A stretch of 64,000 bases of DNA from Myxococcales bacterium (GTDB taxonomy: Bacteria; Myxococcota_A; Polyangia; Polyangiales; Polyangiaceae), in assembly GCA_016712525.1 (NCBI GenBank), contig JADJQX010000007.1:1736001-1800000 (forward strand), in the 5' to 3' direction. Within the stretch, counting starts at the first letter, position 1. Each line of letters starts with the position of its first letter. Positions 11,524-21,818 of this stretch are shown piece by piece. The notes under the pieces are model-generated. The model was not told the origin of the DNA, searched no databases, and saw only the letters and a program-made list of their open reading frames with translations. Made by a program: the position numbers and the translations under genes.

Positions 11524-13983
11524 TCAGCCGAGCGCCACCCGGAAGGGGAACGCGCCTGCCATCTCGAGCCCCGTGACCGCGAAGGCCTCCAGGCGCCCTT
11601 CGCCGTGAAGCACGACGAGGCGAAGCACCGCCCCCGCTCCGTACGAGCCCGGCGCCGTCGACCGCGCCGCGTCGATCCGAGCCGGCCGCCCCTCCCCCGT
11701 CGCCATGATGAGACGGAGCGTGTCGTGGTGGAACGTGAGCTCGTCCGACAGCGTGATCTCGACCACCAAGACACCCTCGGTCGATCGCACGAGCCGCCCC
11801 ACGACGAGCCTCGGCGAGGGCGATGGCGCCGCGCTCTCCTCGTCGTGATCGTCGGCACCCGAGCCACCGCCCTCGTCGGCGTTCCCGAGGACCGCCCTCG
11901 CGACACGCTCGAGGAGCGAAGGCTTCGGCGGCGGGGCCGCCTTCTTCTTGGGCGCCACGAACGTGTCGCGCGCCTCCTCGGACTTGGACTCTTTCCGACG
12001 CTCGCCACCGCCGCCTCCGCGCGACGCAGGAGGCGCCCCCGAAGGTGCCATGGGCGCGGGCATCGGCATCCCCATCGGCATCGGGATGGCTTGGCTCGGC
12101 GCGAACGCGACCGATCGAGCCGCCACCGGCATCACGCTCGACGCCGCGCGCAGCCCCACCCCCTCCGCCGACATGCCGTACGGGAGCGCGTGAGGGACGA
12201 CCTCTCGGCGCGTCGGCAGCGTCGGGTCCACGGTGCGCTCGTGCGAGACCGCCACGAACGACGTCTTGCGCGTGACGATGGCGTACGCGAGCCCGAGCCG
12301 CTCGATTTCGGCGTCCCCCTCGCCGCGGAGCTCACCCGCGGCCATCCGCATGTCGACGTCGCTCACCGCCTCGCGGCCGAAGAGAGACCGAACGTACGGT
12401 CGCTCGACCCCGTCGGGACGAATGGGGACCTCGTGGACGAACGGTCCGTCGGCAGAGACTCCCTCGATGCGGACCGCCGCGGTCTCCCTCGAGAGCCGCA
12501 TCGGGACGAGGCACGGTGCACCGGCGTGGAGGTCGGGGACACGCCGAGCCGCGAGCGCGACGGCCGCGCCCGTGCGCGCATCCACGAGGGTCAACCCTGT
12601 CACGACCGGCGCGTCGGTGCGGGCGAGCAGCCTCGCGACGAGGGGCTCCGTGTCCTCCCCGAGCCCACACACGATCTCGATGCCCCTCCCCGCGCGCGCT
12701 GCAGGGCCCAGCAAGGACCGGTTCACCGCCGACCCGACCCCGACCGTGTGGACGCGTGCACCATACACGTTTTGGCGCAGGATCGCCGTGACGATCTCTT
12801 GCTCGAACCCGATGAGCCCGTCGGTCACGAGGACGACCTGGGCCGCACGCCCGGGCCGCACGTCGGAGAGGGCGCGCTCGATGCCGTCGCGCATCTCGGT
12901 ACCCCCCGAAGCCACGAGCGACGCGAGCCATGCCGACGCCGCGCGCTTCGTCTCGGGGGTGGCGAACGACGGCCCTTCCCGAAACGCCCGAGGCCGAGAC
13001 GAGAACTCGACGAGGTGGACGGTGTCGTTTTCGTCGAGAGAAGCGACGAGCGCCAACGCGACGCGCTTCGCCTGGGCGAGCGGCTCCCCGCCCATCGACC
13101 CGCTCGTGTCGAGCAACACCGTCAAATCCCTTGGAACTGCGCGCACTTGGCGCCCCGCGGGGGGCACGACCGTCACGAGCGCGTACACGGCGTCCTCGTC
13201 GCGGTCGACGTGTACGTGCGCCGCGCCCGAGCTCTCCGCGCGCGCACCGTCCCACCGAACGACCACGTCGCGATCGAGCGGCATGTGCCCCTCTCCACCG
13301 AACGTCACGACGGTCGCGGCGCCGTCCTTCGCACACTGGATGGGGTGCGAAGGCGACTCGGGGGACCGCCCCGCGGCGAGGGCGTCTCGCACCACGAGCG
13401 ACAACGTCACGCGGGGCCCGAGGGGCATGTGCTCACGGACGTCGAACGTGACCTTCGACGCGTCGACGACACGCCCCGATTCGCCGAGGTACCGGGGCGC
13501 GAGCGTGGTCGGAAACCGTGCCTCCCAGACGCCCCGGCTGGGCTCGTGCGCGTAGGTGAGCAGGGCATCCAGCGTGATCCGCGCCACGACCTCGGCCCGC
13601 GGCGGCACGTTCCCGATCTCCTGCGTGAAGACGGTCGAGCGCTCTTCCTCGAGCAGCGCCGCCGAGTGGCCCGAAGCGACGGCGTCCTCGAACCGCTCGC
13701 GAGCGCGATCGCGGCGATCGATCTCGGAGGTGATGGTTCGATCCCCGAGCACGAAGCTGAAGGCCACGACGGCCGCGTCGAGCGGGAGCGGGAGGCTGTA
13801 GGTGACGTGAAGGGGCGCGTCGTTCGGGTTCTCGAAGCGCTGCTCGAGGACCGTGCGCACGATCCCTCCGCACGCCTCGGCGACGATGCGCGTGTCGCGC
13901 AACACGAGCGCTCCGGTCGGGGCCGAGAGAGGCGAAGCGGTCGATGGGGAGGGCTGCGTGAAGGGCATCGCGGGGCGGGTCAT
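11524..13983 (-). CDS. VIT and von Willebrand factor A domain protein
   Basis: 818 aa from ATG 13983, preceded by AAGGAG at correct spacing. Residues 25-155 match a VIT domain (LVLRDTRIVAEACGGIVRTV, then YSLPLPLDAAVVAF). Residues 283-460 are a VWA domain with an intact MIDAS metal site (DTSGSMGGEP at about 288). A Pro-rich and charged linker (about 660-735) precedes a final beta-rich segment. There is no clear signal peptide. VIT/VWA proteins mediate protein-protein contacts. It is encoded just ahead of the sigma factor, which suggests it senses or transmits a signal to that factor; this is inference. Confidence 0.88.
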   Translation of the reverse strand: MTRPAMPFTQPSPSTASPLSAPTGALVLRDTRIVAEACGGIVRTVLEQRFENPNDAPLHVTYSLPLPLDAAVVAFSFVLGDRTITSEIDRRDRARERFEDAVASGHSAALLEEERSTVFTQEIGNVPPRAEVVARITLDALLTYAHEPSRGVWEARFPTTLAPRYLGESGRVVDASKVTFDVREHMPLGPRVTLSLVVRDALAAGRSPESPSHPIQCAKDGAATVVTFGGEGHMPLDRDVVVRWDGARAESSGAAHVHVDRDEDAVYALVTVVPPAGRQVRAVPRDLTVLLDTSGSMGGEPLAQAKRVALALVASLDENDTVHLVEFSSRPRAFREGPSFATPETKRAASAWLASLVASGGTEMRDGIERALSDVRPGRAAQVVLVTDGLIGFEQEIVTAILRQNVYGARVHTVGVGSAVNRSLLGPAARAGRGIEIVCGLGEDTEPLVARLLARTDAPVVTGLTLVDARTGAAVALAARRVPDLHAGAPCLVPMRLSRETAAVRIEGVSADGPFVHEVPIRPDGVERPYVRSLFGREAVSDVDMRMAAGELRGEGDAEIERLGLAYAIVTRKTSFVAVSHERTVDPTLPTRREVVPHALPYGMSAEGVGLRAASSVMPVAARSVAFAPSQAIPMPMGMPMPAPMAPSGAPPASRGGGGGERRKESKSEEARDTFVAPKKKAAPPPKPSLLERVARAVLGNADEGGGSGADDHDEESAAPSPSPRLVVGRLVRSTEGVLVVEITLSDELTFHHDTLRLIMATGEGRPARIDAARSTAPGSYGAGAVLRLVVLHGEGRLEAFAVTGLEMAGAFPFRVALG

Positions 13984-14116
13984 GGTCGGCTCCTTGGGGT
14001 GCGGCGAGGACCTCTTCCCCGCGCGCTTCACCGAGGCAACGCAGCCGACGTACGCCTTGGTGACATCGGCCCGGTCGATTTCGTCGATTTCTCGTAAACC
14101 GCCGTTATCGCTCTGG

Positions 14117-14806
14117 TTATGCCCGCCCGTAGACCGGGATCTCGGCCCCCGAGACGTCCCTCGAGCCCTCTCCGAGGAGGAACGCGACGACGTCGGCGAC
14201 CGACGACGTGGCGACCCACCGCGAAACGTCCGCGGTCGGCATCGCCGCGCGGTTCGCGGGGGTGTCCATGGTGCTCACCAAGACCGCGTTGACGCGCACG
14301 TGGGACTCCTTCACCTCTTCGGCGACGGCCCGCGCGAGCGCCACCGCCGCGGCCTTGCTCGCCGTGTACGCCGCCGCGCTCGCGCCGAGCCATGGTCGCT
14401 CGACGTTGCGTGAGCCGATGACGACGATGCTCCCGCGGCGCCGCGACACCATGCCCGGCAAGAAGGCGGCGAGCGACGCGTGCACCGTCCTCGTGTTCGC
14501 GTCGAGCATCGCGTCGAGCCCCGCGTCGCTCTCGTGGATCGGCGCGCCGCCTCCCCAGCCTCCGGCGACCAGCGCGGCGGCGTCTACCGGCCCCGAGGCC
14601 GCGTGCTCGAAGCGGCTCACCGCCTCGGAGAGGCTCTCTCGCGAGAAGACCTCGACCCCGAGGGCCGTCCCCCGGACCTCCGCGGCGAGCTGCTCGAGCG
14701 CGGCGCTCGGACGGTCCACGAGCCCCACGTTCGCCCCATCGGCAGAGAGTCGCGCCACGATCGCTCGCCCCAGCGCACCCGCCGCACCTGTCACGATGAC
14801 GTTCAT
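14117..14806 (-). CDS. Short-chain dehydrogenase/reductase (SDR)
   Basis: 229 aa from ATG 14806. The Rossmann NAD(P) motif is TGAAGALG (residues 6-13), with catalytic Ser near 131 (IVVIGSRN) and YxxxK at about 146-150 (AAAYTASKAAA). The length is typical of a classical SDR. Family members oxidise or reduce hydroxyl/carbonyl groups; the substrate cannot be inferred. The usual NNAG motif is replaced by ALVAGGWGGG near residue 80, so it is a divergent member. It lies upstream of the VIT/VWA gene on the same strand with a 133-bp gap. Confidence 0.86.
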   Translation of the reverse strand: MNVIVTGAAGALGRAIVARLSADGANVGLVDRPSAALEQLAAEVRGTALGVEVFSRESLSEAVSRFEHAASGPVDAAALVAGGWGGGAPIHESDAGLDAMLDANTRTVHASLAAFLPGMVSRRRGSIVVIGSRNVERPWLGASAAAYTASKAAAVALARAVAEEVKESHVRVNAVLVSTMDTPANRAAMPTADVSRWVATSSVADVVAFLLGEGSRDVSGAEIPVYGRA

Positions 14807-14934
14807 GCGACGAGGGTAAACCGCGAGAGACCGGGGCCGCGAGCGAGAACGCAGGAAAGCCTCGCCCCGCCCTATCCCAAGGCTCGAAGGGGGAGCGCGC
14901 GGCCCTCCCCAGGCCCGCGCCCACGCCTCGCGGC

Positions 14935-17883
14935 TCAGTTCTTGAGCGTGCACCTCGCGGGCAGCCGGTACTCGAAGCCGGTCCCGACGACCACGCGTCC
15001 GGCCTCGAGCTTGGGGAGCACCTTCATGACGGTCCATCGTTCGAGCTTGCGCCCGGGCTCCGCGTCGAAGCCCTTGGCCTTCTGCTCGACCCCCTCGAGG
15101 CAGACACGCGCCTCGCTCCAGCGCACCCGGGCGAAGAGCGGCGCCGCGCCTTCGGGCTTGTCTTGTGCGTTCTCGGGCTTGAGCCACTCGCCCGTCACTT
15201 GGACGGTCGCTCGGTACCCGGACGGATCCGCCTTGCACGCCGGGTCGTCGGCCATCACCAACGTCGACCACGCCGCGAGCCTGAGCTCTTTGCCTTTCGC
15301 GAGGAGGAGCCTCGCCGGATCTCCTGCCGAGGCGGGCTCGTTGCCGCTCGCGAGGCGCACCACGCCGAGCTCACCGCGCGGCCCGACCGCGAGCGCATCG
15401 GGGTTCGAGGGGTAACGCTCGGAGTCGGGAGAGCCCTTCCACTCGAGGACCTGCGTGAGCGCGCCGCCCTTCTGAAGCCGAAATACGACGCTCTGCGAGC
15501 CGTTGCTCACGAGCACGCCGAGCTCGTCTCCGGGCAGGTCGACGGCCGAGACGGCGCTAAGGATCGCCTCTTCGGGGAGCACGCCGACCCTCGCCGCTCC
15601 GCCCCGAAACGCGACGAGGAGCCTGTCGGTCGCGAAGAGGAGGCCGCCCGGCGCCGCCGGATCCTGCGGTGTGATCGGCACGGCCCGCGAGAAGGTCGCG
15701 TCCGAGAGGAGATCGTCCAGGGTGAGCGGCCCGCCGTGGATCGACTGGGCCACTTCGGACGCCACGAGCGTGCCGGTGCGCACGGTCGCCTGGGGATCGA
15801 AAGGGAGGATGTAGTGGAAGGTGCTCCGATACGTCGACGGCGTGAGGTTCGGCGCGACGAAGGACATCGCGCGTTTGCCGGGCTCGCCCTCGTCGCCGCC
15901 GTCGCCGCCGTTCACGGGGTGAATCGAGCCGCGCGGGTAGTGGGTCTCGTCGACGCCGTTCGGGAGGTAGGTCGCCCCGAGGCCCGGCGACCTATCGTTC
16001 TGCGCCGCGCTCTTTCCTCGGAGCTGCCCAGAGCTCTCGCAGACGAGGACGCGCCCTTCGGCGAACGGCTTCGTCTCGTGAGGCGGGGGCACCTCGACCT
16101 TCTTCAAGGGAGGCTTCGGGGGCTCGGCCGCGAACCCGACACGGAGCCACGGGCCGAGGCTGCACCCCACGGCTCCACACTGGATGCTCCCGTAGCTTCG
16201 TTTGCTCCCCGGGCCGACCGACTGCGACGGGGGGCCCGCCACCTCGGTCCACGTGAGCCCGCGATCGACCGTCTGGAAGAGGCGACCCTCGGGGCTCATG
16301 CCGAGCGCGCGGGGCCCCGACGTCCCGTACGTGGCGTTGTCACCGACGAAGGTCGTCGAGACGACCGGCCCCCCCGGGGTGATCGTGATCGAGCGGCCAC
16401 CGCTCCAACCGCGCAGGGAGCCATCGGGCTGGAACGTCCACTCGCGGAGCACCGATCCCCCCGATTTTCCCATGTACATCATAGACTTATAACGACCGAC
16501 GGAGGTCGTCAGCTCGGCGTCGGTGAACGTCCTTACGTCGCCCGTCGCGAGGTCCGTGATCGAGTACGGCTTGGTCTGGAGTTGGAGCGACACCGCGCCG
16601 CCGTCGGACCTCGGCACCACGTAGCCGAGCGCGACCGGGCTGCCGGCGTCGGTCGACGGCGCGCGCTCGACCCACGAGCCCTGCGCCGTCCGCACGCACG
16701 CGACCCCGTCCCGTTGCGGCCCCGAGCAAGGACCGGCGAACGCCAAGGCGCCGTCGTCGCCGGCGGAGAACGGAGCCACGAACGGGAAGGATTGTTCGAT
16801 CTGCGGGGTCTTCCCGTAGAGGGTGCCCGACACGACGAAGCGCTCGGACGTCTGACCGTGCCGGGTGCACAGGAAGAGCGCGTCGTCGGGTGTACGCACG
16901 CCCTCGCACATCGCGTCGAGCGGGACCTTCCCCGTCTGGACGGACACGATCTCGCCACGCCGAAGCGAGACACGAAAGACGTCGCCGTTCGCGACGAAGA
17001 CGGCGATGCCCTCTTCCTCGGCGGGCACGCCGGTGCGCATGGCGACACGCGCCGGGGCCTCGCCCTGACGCCACCTGGGATCACGCTCCTTCACGGGCTC
17101 GGCCGGCACCGCGTCGACGCGGCCTAGCCGCCCGTCGGGCTCGAGGCGGGCGTACGCGTCCTCTTGGCTCGTGACGTAGATGGCGTCGGGGCGCGCTTCG
17201 ATCGAGCCAGGCGCGCCTCGGAGCTGGTTCGTCACGTCCCGGTAGGTCTTGCCTGCGTCTCGTGTGGCGAGGAGGCGGCCCGTGTCGGTGAGGACGAGCC
17301 CGAGGCCGTCGTCGCGCGCCGCGAGCTCCGAGAGCCCAGGCGGCTCGAGCCCGACCCTCGCCCCGTCGGTGAGGCGGATGGCCCAGCGCTGGCCGTCGTT
17401 GCTCCGCACGAGGGCGCGGTCGAAGCCGAAGTCCACGGCGTGCACGTGAGCGTCCGGGAAGTATGCCAAACCTTTGAGTTTTCCGTCGAACGAATCGGCG
17501 TGGTAGATGGCCGTGTCGTTGAAGAACAGAAACCCTCCGCCGAGCCTCGCGGGGACCTCCACGACGGACGAGAGCGCCGTCGTCGCGACCTCGCTGGCCG
17601 ACCGCATGCGCACCCCGTCGGTGACGACACGCACCCCGTCGACGAGGAGGCCTGTCTCGGATTTCCCGAGCGGCACCGAGTCGCCACGGGAGGCGCCCCC
17701 CCACGCCGAGAGCACGTAGGACGAGGGCTCTTCGACGGCCGCGGGGGCTTGGGCGTCTTCGACCGGAGACGCCGGGTGGGCGACGTGGACCGGGCGCTCG
17801 CGCGGCCCGCAGGCAGCGAACGCCGCGGCGGCGAGCACGAGCGGCACGAGCGGAGAGAGGAGATGGGGCGTTCGACGTTTCAC
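14935..17883 (-). CDS. Large lipoprotein with BNR/Asp-box beta-propeller features
   Basis: 982 aa. The GTG start overlaps the glnE stop (GTGA). The signal peptide ends in a lipobox with lipidated Cys25 (AAAFAAC), so it is predicted to be membrane-anchored outside the cytoplasm. Asp-box-like turns (ATRDAGKTY, then QTVDRGLTW) and repeated GxL/DDG strands suggest one or more beta-propellers. An AT-rich, rare-codon patch occurs at 16471-16497. No catalytic residues for a sialidase are recognisable. Function is unknown; coupling to a nitrogen regulator may only reflect gene packing. Confidence 0.78.
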   Translation of the reverse strand: MKRRTPHLLSPLVPLVLAAAAFAACGPRERPVHVAHPASPVEDAQAPAAVEEPSSYVLSAWGGASRGDSVPLGKSETGLLVDGVRVVTDGVRMRSASEVATTALSSVVEVPARLGGGFLFFNDTAIYHADSFDGKLKGLAYFPDAHVHAVDFGFDRALVRSNDGQRWAIRLTDGARVGLEPPGLSELAARDDGLGLVLTDTGRLLATRDAGKTYRDVTNQLRGAPGSIEARPDAIYVTSQEDAYARLEPDGRLGRVDAVPAEPVKERDPRWRQGEAPARVAMRTGVPAEEEGIAVFVANGDVFRVSLRRGEIVSVQTGKVPLDAMCEGVRTPDDALFLCTRHGQTSERFVVSGTLYGKTPQIEQSFPFVAPFSAGDDGALAFAGPCSGPQRDGVACVRTAQGSWVERAPSTDAGSPVALGYVVPRSDGGAVSLQLQTKPYSITDLATGDVRTFTDAELTTSVGRYKSMMYMGKSGGSVLREWTFQPDGSLRGWSGGRSITITPGGPVVSTTFVGDNATYGTSGPRALGMSPEGRLFQTVDRGLTWTEVAGPPSQSVGPGSKRSYGSIQCGAVGCSLGPWLRVGFAAEPPKPPLKKVEVPPPHETKPFAEGRVLVCESSGQLRGKSAAQNDRSPGLGATYLPNGVDETHYPRGSIHPVNGGDGGDEGEPGKRAMSFVAPNLTPSTYRSTFHYILPFDPQATVRTGTLVASEVAQSIHGGPLTLDDLLSDATFSRAVPITPQDPAAPGGLLFATDRLLVAFRGGAARVGVLPEEAILSAVSAVDLPGDELGVLVSNGSQSVVFRLQKGGALTQVLEWKGSPDSERYPSNPDALAVGPRGELGVVRLASGNEPASAGDPARLLLAKGKELRLAAWSTLVMADDPACKADPSGYRATVQVTGEWLKPENAQDKPEGAAPLFARVRWSEARVCLEGVEQKAKGFDAEPGRKLERWTVMKVLPKLEAGRVVVGTGFEYRLPARCTLKN

Positions 17884-20855
17884 GAAACACTCCGCTTGGA
17901 GGGGGTCGCACCGAGATCCGTGACGGAGGCGGGCGGGGCCTGACCGAGCACGGAGAGATACACCGAGCGTACGTCTCGGTTCACCGAGTGTACGTGAGCG
18001 AACAGCGCCTGCGCGGCCGAACCGCCAGGACCGTCCCGCATGCCGAGGCGACGTGCGAGGAGCGCCACCTTGGCCTTGCCGGCCTCGAGGACGGACGTCC
18101 CCGTACCGGTCGAGACGCGCAGCGCCTGTTCGATGCCGCGGAGCGCACGGTAGCCATCGAGCAGCACCGTAGCGTCGTGGGCGTCGAGGAGGCCACGCGC
18201 CTCGAGCGCGGCGATCGCGGCCTCCGTGTCCGGGGTCCGCAGCGAGCGCTCTCCGCCGTGTTGCATCTGGAGGAACTGAACGGCGAACTCCACGTCGACG
18301 ATTCCACCGTAGCCGACCTTGAGGTCGAGGCGCTCGTGGGGCTCGCTCTCTCCGCGGCGCTCGCGCCCGATCTCGCGCTCCATACGCATGCGCAGCGCGT
18401 GCATCCCGGCCGCAGGAGGGGCGCCTCGATCGTACGCGGCGCGCTCGGCGATCTCGGTGACCTCCACGCCGAGCGCCGCGTCTCCAGCGACGATGCGCGC
18501 GCGGAGGAGGGCCTGGCGCTCCCAGTCGGCGGCCTCGGGGTCCCTCCCCTCGCGCTCGCCGTGGTAGCGGCGGAAGGCGTCCACCGAGACGACCAAGAGG
18601 CCCTGATTTCCCGAGGGACGGAGGCGCGTGTCGAGCTCGTACCCCGGGCCGTCCCCGTGCGGGACACTGACGAGGCGGAGCACACGCTGCGCGGTTCGCA
18701 CGTACCGCTCGGCGAGGTCGTCGTCTCCGGTGTCGCGGTACACGAAGAAGATGTCGAGGTCGGAGCCGTAGCCGATCTCGCGGCCGCCGAGCTTCCCCAT
18801 GCCCACGACCACGAGGCCCCCGCCGAGGCCCCGCTCGGCGAGCGCGCGGCCGAGCGCACGCTCCAGGGTCTCTTCCGCGAGCGCCGAGAGCACTCGCTGG
18901 GCATCGCGAGCAGAGAGCTCCCCCGAGAGCTCGGCGAGCCCGACCTCCATCGTCACGCGGGCCTTCGCACGTCGAAGCGCGCCGACGAACACCTCCGCGT
19001 CGTCGTCGTCACCGCCGCTCGCCGTCGAGAGCTCCTCGGCCACGGCGTGCCGCGCCGTCTCCGGGGTGGGAGCGCCGCGCGCGAAGAGGAGACGATCCAC
19101 GAGCTCGGGCCTCGCGATGAGGGCCCCCCCGAGGAACTCGCTCGCGCCGAAGAGGCCGACGAGACGCGAGAGCACGCGGAGGTCCTCCGCGAGCACACGC
19201 ACGTAAGCGCTTGGCGTCCTAAGCCTAGAAAAGAACGCACATAACAAGCGAGACGCTTGTTCGGGATCGGCCGCCTCGGCCAAGAGGCGCAGGGTCTCGT
19301 GAGGCACGGCAGGGAAGGCGTCTCGGGTCTTCGTCCCGAGGATGTCGTCGGGTCGTTTGGCGAGCGCCAAGAGGTGCCGGGGGAGATCGGGGGCGAGCCC
19401 GAACGCGCTCGGGAGGACCTCCCGCACCTTGTCCTCCTCCCCGCTCTCGAGGGCGATGAAGACACGCACGATCGCCTCGGAGGCGCGCTGGCCTTTGGCG
19501 GGCACGAGGGTGGACTCGAAGAGCTCGTGCACCCGCACCCGTGTACGACGCACGTCGGCCTCGAACGCCTCTGCCGACGCGAACCCGAGGCTCGACGCGA
19601 TGGCCGAGAGCACGGCTCCGCGAGGGAGCGTGTGGGTGTGGAGCCCCGTCGCGTTCTGGACCCGATGCTCGATTCGACGGAGCGCGAGGTACCCGTCACG
19701 TGTGTCGCGCGCCTCCCGTTCGGTCACGAGCCCGCGCGATCGCAGCCGCAAGAGGGCGTCGAGGGTGCCGCGCGCGCGGAGCTGAGCGTCCTTCCCGCCC
19801 CACACGAGCTGGAGCGACTGCACGAAGAACTCCGCCTCGCGGATACCCCCCTCCCCGTGTTTGAGGCACCGCTCGGGGTCCTCCGAGAGCTCGGCGCGGG
19901 AGCGCACGACGAGCTCGGCCATCTCGGCCGCGATCTCGGGTTTGACCACGCGCCGCCACACGAACGGCGCGAGCGCCTCGAGGACACGCTCCCCGAAGGC
20001 GAGATCTCCCGCGACGGGGCGCGCACGAAGGAGAGCCGCGCGCTCCCAGGTGCGGCCCCAGCTCTCGTAGTAGCGCTCGGCGGCAGCGAGCGCGTTCACG
20101 AGCGGACCGCGCGATCCCTCGGGGCGGAGCCGCAGGTCGACCCTCCAGACGATCCCGTCGGAGGTAGCGTCGTCGAGCGTCGACGTGAGCCTCTGGGTCA
20201 CCCGCGCGAAGTACTCGTGGAGCGACACGTCGGTCGCCCGGCCGTCTTTCACGAGCTCGCCGTCGTCGGTCTCGTAGAACGGGAGGAGGTCGACGTCGCT
20301 CCCCGCGTTGAGCTCACGGCCCCCGAGCTTTCCCATCCCGAGCACCACGTACCCGCAGGGGGTGCCGTCCCGCGTCACGGGCTCGCCGAAGCGCGAACGG
20401 GCCCAGGTCGTCGCTTCGAGCCAGGCGACCCGGACGACCTCGTCGGCGAGATCCGACAGCTCCCTCGCCGAGACGTCGACGTCTCCGTAGGTCGGGAAGA
20501 GCTCCCTCGCGGCGATCCGGAGCTTCTCCCGACGCGCGAGGATACGGAGGCCACGGCGAACCCCCTCGGCGTCTCCGAGGTCGGGGCACAATTCCGCAGA
20601 TAACCTCCTGTAAACATTCGCATTTCGACGTGCCCGCAGGCCCGAGCGGGCCACGTGGACGAGGTCCTCCGGGCGGGCATCGATGGCCCTGCCGATCGCG
20701 GGGTAGGCGCACGACACGAGCGCGCCCAGCGTGACCACGTCGTCCCCGGCGGGGCTCCCGCTCTCGGCGAGCCGCGCCGCCATGCGAGCCTTCGCCGCGG
20801 CGAGCTCACCCGACGTCTCGAGCACGTCGACGAGGGGGGAACGAGGGAAACCCAT
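17880..20855 (-). CDS. glnE: Glutamine synthetase adenylyltransferase/adenylyl-removing enzyme
   Basis: 991 aa from ATG 20855 (MGFPRSPL), close to the usual 950 or so. It switches glutamine synthetase off and on by adding or removing AMP on a tyrosine. Two nucleotidyltransferase domains are visible: the first has GMGKLGGRELNAGSDVDLL at about 171, the second GMGKLGGREIGYGSDLDIF at about 684. Each keeps the GS..D.D metal-binding acidic pair. The intervening and C-terminal segments are helical, as in GlnE. AT-rich rare-codon patches lie at 19206-19262 and 20598-20632. The stop overlaps the start of the beta-propeller lipoprotein gene. Confidence 0.95.
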   Translation of the reverse strand: MGFPRSPLVDVLETSGELAAAKARMAARLAESGSPAGDDVVTLGALVSCAYPAIGRAIDARPEDLVHVARSGLRARRNANVYRRLSAELCPDLGDAEGVRRGLRILARREKLRIAARELFPTYGDVDVSARELSDLADEVVRVAWLEATTWARSRFGEPVTRDGTPCGYVVLGMGKLGGRELNAGSDVDLLPFYETDDGELVKDGRATDVSLHEYFARVTQRLTSTLDDATSDGIVWRVDLRLRPEGSRGPLVNALAAAERYYESWGRTWERAALLRARPVAGDLAFGERVLEALAPFVWRRVVKPEIAAEMAELVVRSRAELSEDPERCLKHGEGGIREAEFFVQSLQLVWGGKDAQLRARGTLDALLRLRSRGLVTEREARDTRDGYLALRRIEHRVQNATGLHTHTLPRGAVLSAIASSLGFASAEAFEADVRRTRVRVHELFESTLVPAKGQRASEAIVRVFIALESGEEDKVREVLPSAFGLAPDLPRHLLALAKRPDDILGTKTRDAFPAVPHETLRLLAEAADPEQASRLLCAFFSRLRTPSAYVRVLAEDLRVLSRLVGLFGASEFLGGALIARPELVDRLLFARGAPTPETARHAVAEELSTASGGDDDDAEVFVGALRRAKARVTMEVGLAELSGELSARDAQRVLSALAEETLERALGRALAERGLGGGLVVVGMGKLGGREIGYGSDLDIFFVYRDTGDDDLAERYVRTAQRVLRLVSVPHGDGPGYELDTRLRPSGNQGLLVVSVDAFRRYHGEREGRDPEAADWERQALLRARIVAGDAALGVEVTEIAERAAYDRGAPPAAGMHALRMRMEREIGRERRGESEPHERLDLKVGYGGIVDVEFAVQFLQMQHGGERSLRTPDTEAAIAALEARGLLDAHDATVLLDGYRALRGIEQALRVSTGTGTSVLEAGKAKVALLARRLGMRDGPGGSAAQALFAHVHSVNRDVRSVYLSVLGQAPPASVTDLGATPSKRSVS

Positions 20856-21016
20856 GCCGACGAGCTTACACGCACGGCCCGAGGTCCCGCGCCCCTCGTG
20901 ACCCCTTCCGCGTGGGATCACGGGGTGCCCGTCGGAGGGGCCGAGGCTCCGGGCATTTTCGCCCGATCGCGCGTCGCGATTGCCGAATCCGCGCCCCTGG
21001 CCTAGACGGACCGCCC

Positions 21017-21703
21017 ATGGTCCAGCCCGCCATCCTCGCGGTCGTCGTCCTCGTGGTCGGCGTGGCCTCGTACTTCGGGTTCCTCCCGGAGCGCGCCGGC
21101 AGCCCGAGCCTCTACCTCGTCATCGGTCTCCCGAACGTCGCGCTCGCCGCGTTCGCGCTCGTGCGGGCGCGTCGCGACGGCGTGCTCAAGCACTGGTTCG
21201 GCGTGCGAGGCGGCGATTTTTCGCTCGGGTTCGTCACGGCCGGCGCGCTCTTCGCGGCCACGTGGGCGTTCGTCCGGGTGTTCCTCCCCCAAGGCTCGCC
21301 CCGCACAGCGTGGCTCGCGCGCATCTACCTGCAGACGGGCGACCCCGCCGACCTCCGCAAGCACGTCGCGTTCGTGGTGGTGGGCCTCGTGCTCATGGCC
21401 GCCTGCGAGGAGATCGTCTGGCGAGGCCTCGTTGTCTCGCTCCTCGAGGAGAAGGTCGGCTCGAGCCGGGCCTGGCTCTACGCCCCCGTGCTCTACGCCG
21501 TCGCGCACGTCCCCGCGGCGTTCGCGCTACGCGATCCGGCGGCCGGACCGAACCCGCTCTTGCCGCTCGCGGCCCTCGCGTGCGGGCTCCTTTGGAGCTT
21601 CCTGAACCGAAAGCTCGGCCGGCTCACGCCCGGGATCTTCTCGCACGGCCTCTTCTTGTGGAGCGTCGTGATGATGTTCCGCATGTGGGGTCCTTCGGTC
21701 TGA
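21017..21703 (+). CDS. CPBP family intramembrane metalloprotease
   Basis: 228 aa from ATG 21017, about six predicted membrane helices. The Abi/CPBP core is present: EEIVWRG with Glu131, Glu132 and Arg136, a second motif with His164 (YAVAHVPAAF), and a late conserved His (GIFSHGLF). Bacterial relatives of Rce1 of this kind may cleave or modify proteins in the membrane. It diverges from glnE with a 161-bp gap and has no clear operon partner. Substrate unknown. Confidence 0.85.
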   Translation: MVQPAILAVVVLVVGVASYFGFLPERAGSPSLYLVIGLPNVALAAFALVRARRDGVLKHWFGVRGGDFSLGFVTAGALFAATWAFVRVFLPQGSPRTAWLARIYLQTGDPADLRKHVAFVVVGLVLMAACEEIVWRGLVVSLLEEKVGSSRAWLYAPVLYAVAHVPAAFALRDPAAGPNPLLPLAALACGLLWSFLNRKLGRLTPGIFSHGLFLWSVVMMFRMWGPSV

Positions 21704-21818
21704 GCGGCGCCGGCCGAAGGGACCCGTTCGCGGAAATCGGTCGCGCACGCCCCGGAATCGGACGCCGGGCCGTCGACGCCGCCCAGGGACGGGGTTAGGT
21801 TCGCGGCGAGGGTCATTC

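Noticed and set aside
11605..14097. 830-aa plus-strand ORF opposite the VIT/VWA gene
   Set aside because: Shadow; Arg/His-rich with no domain.
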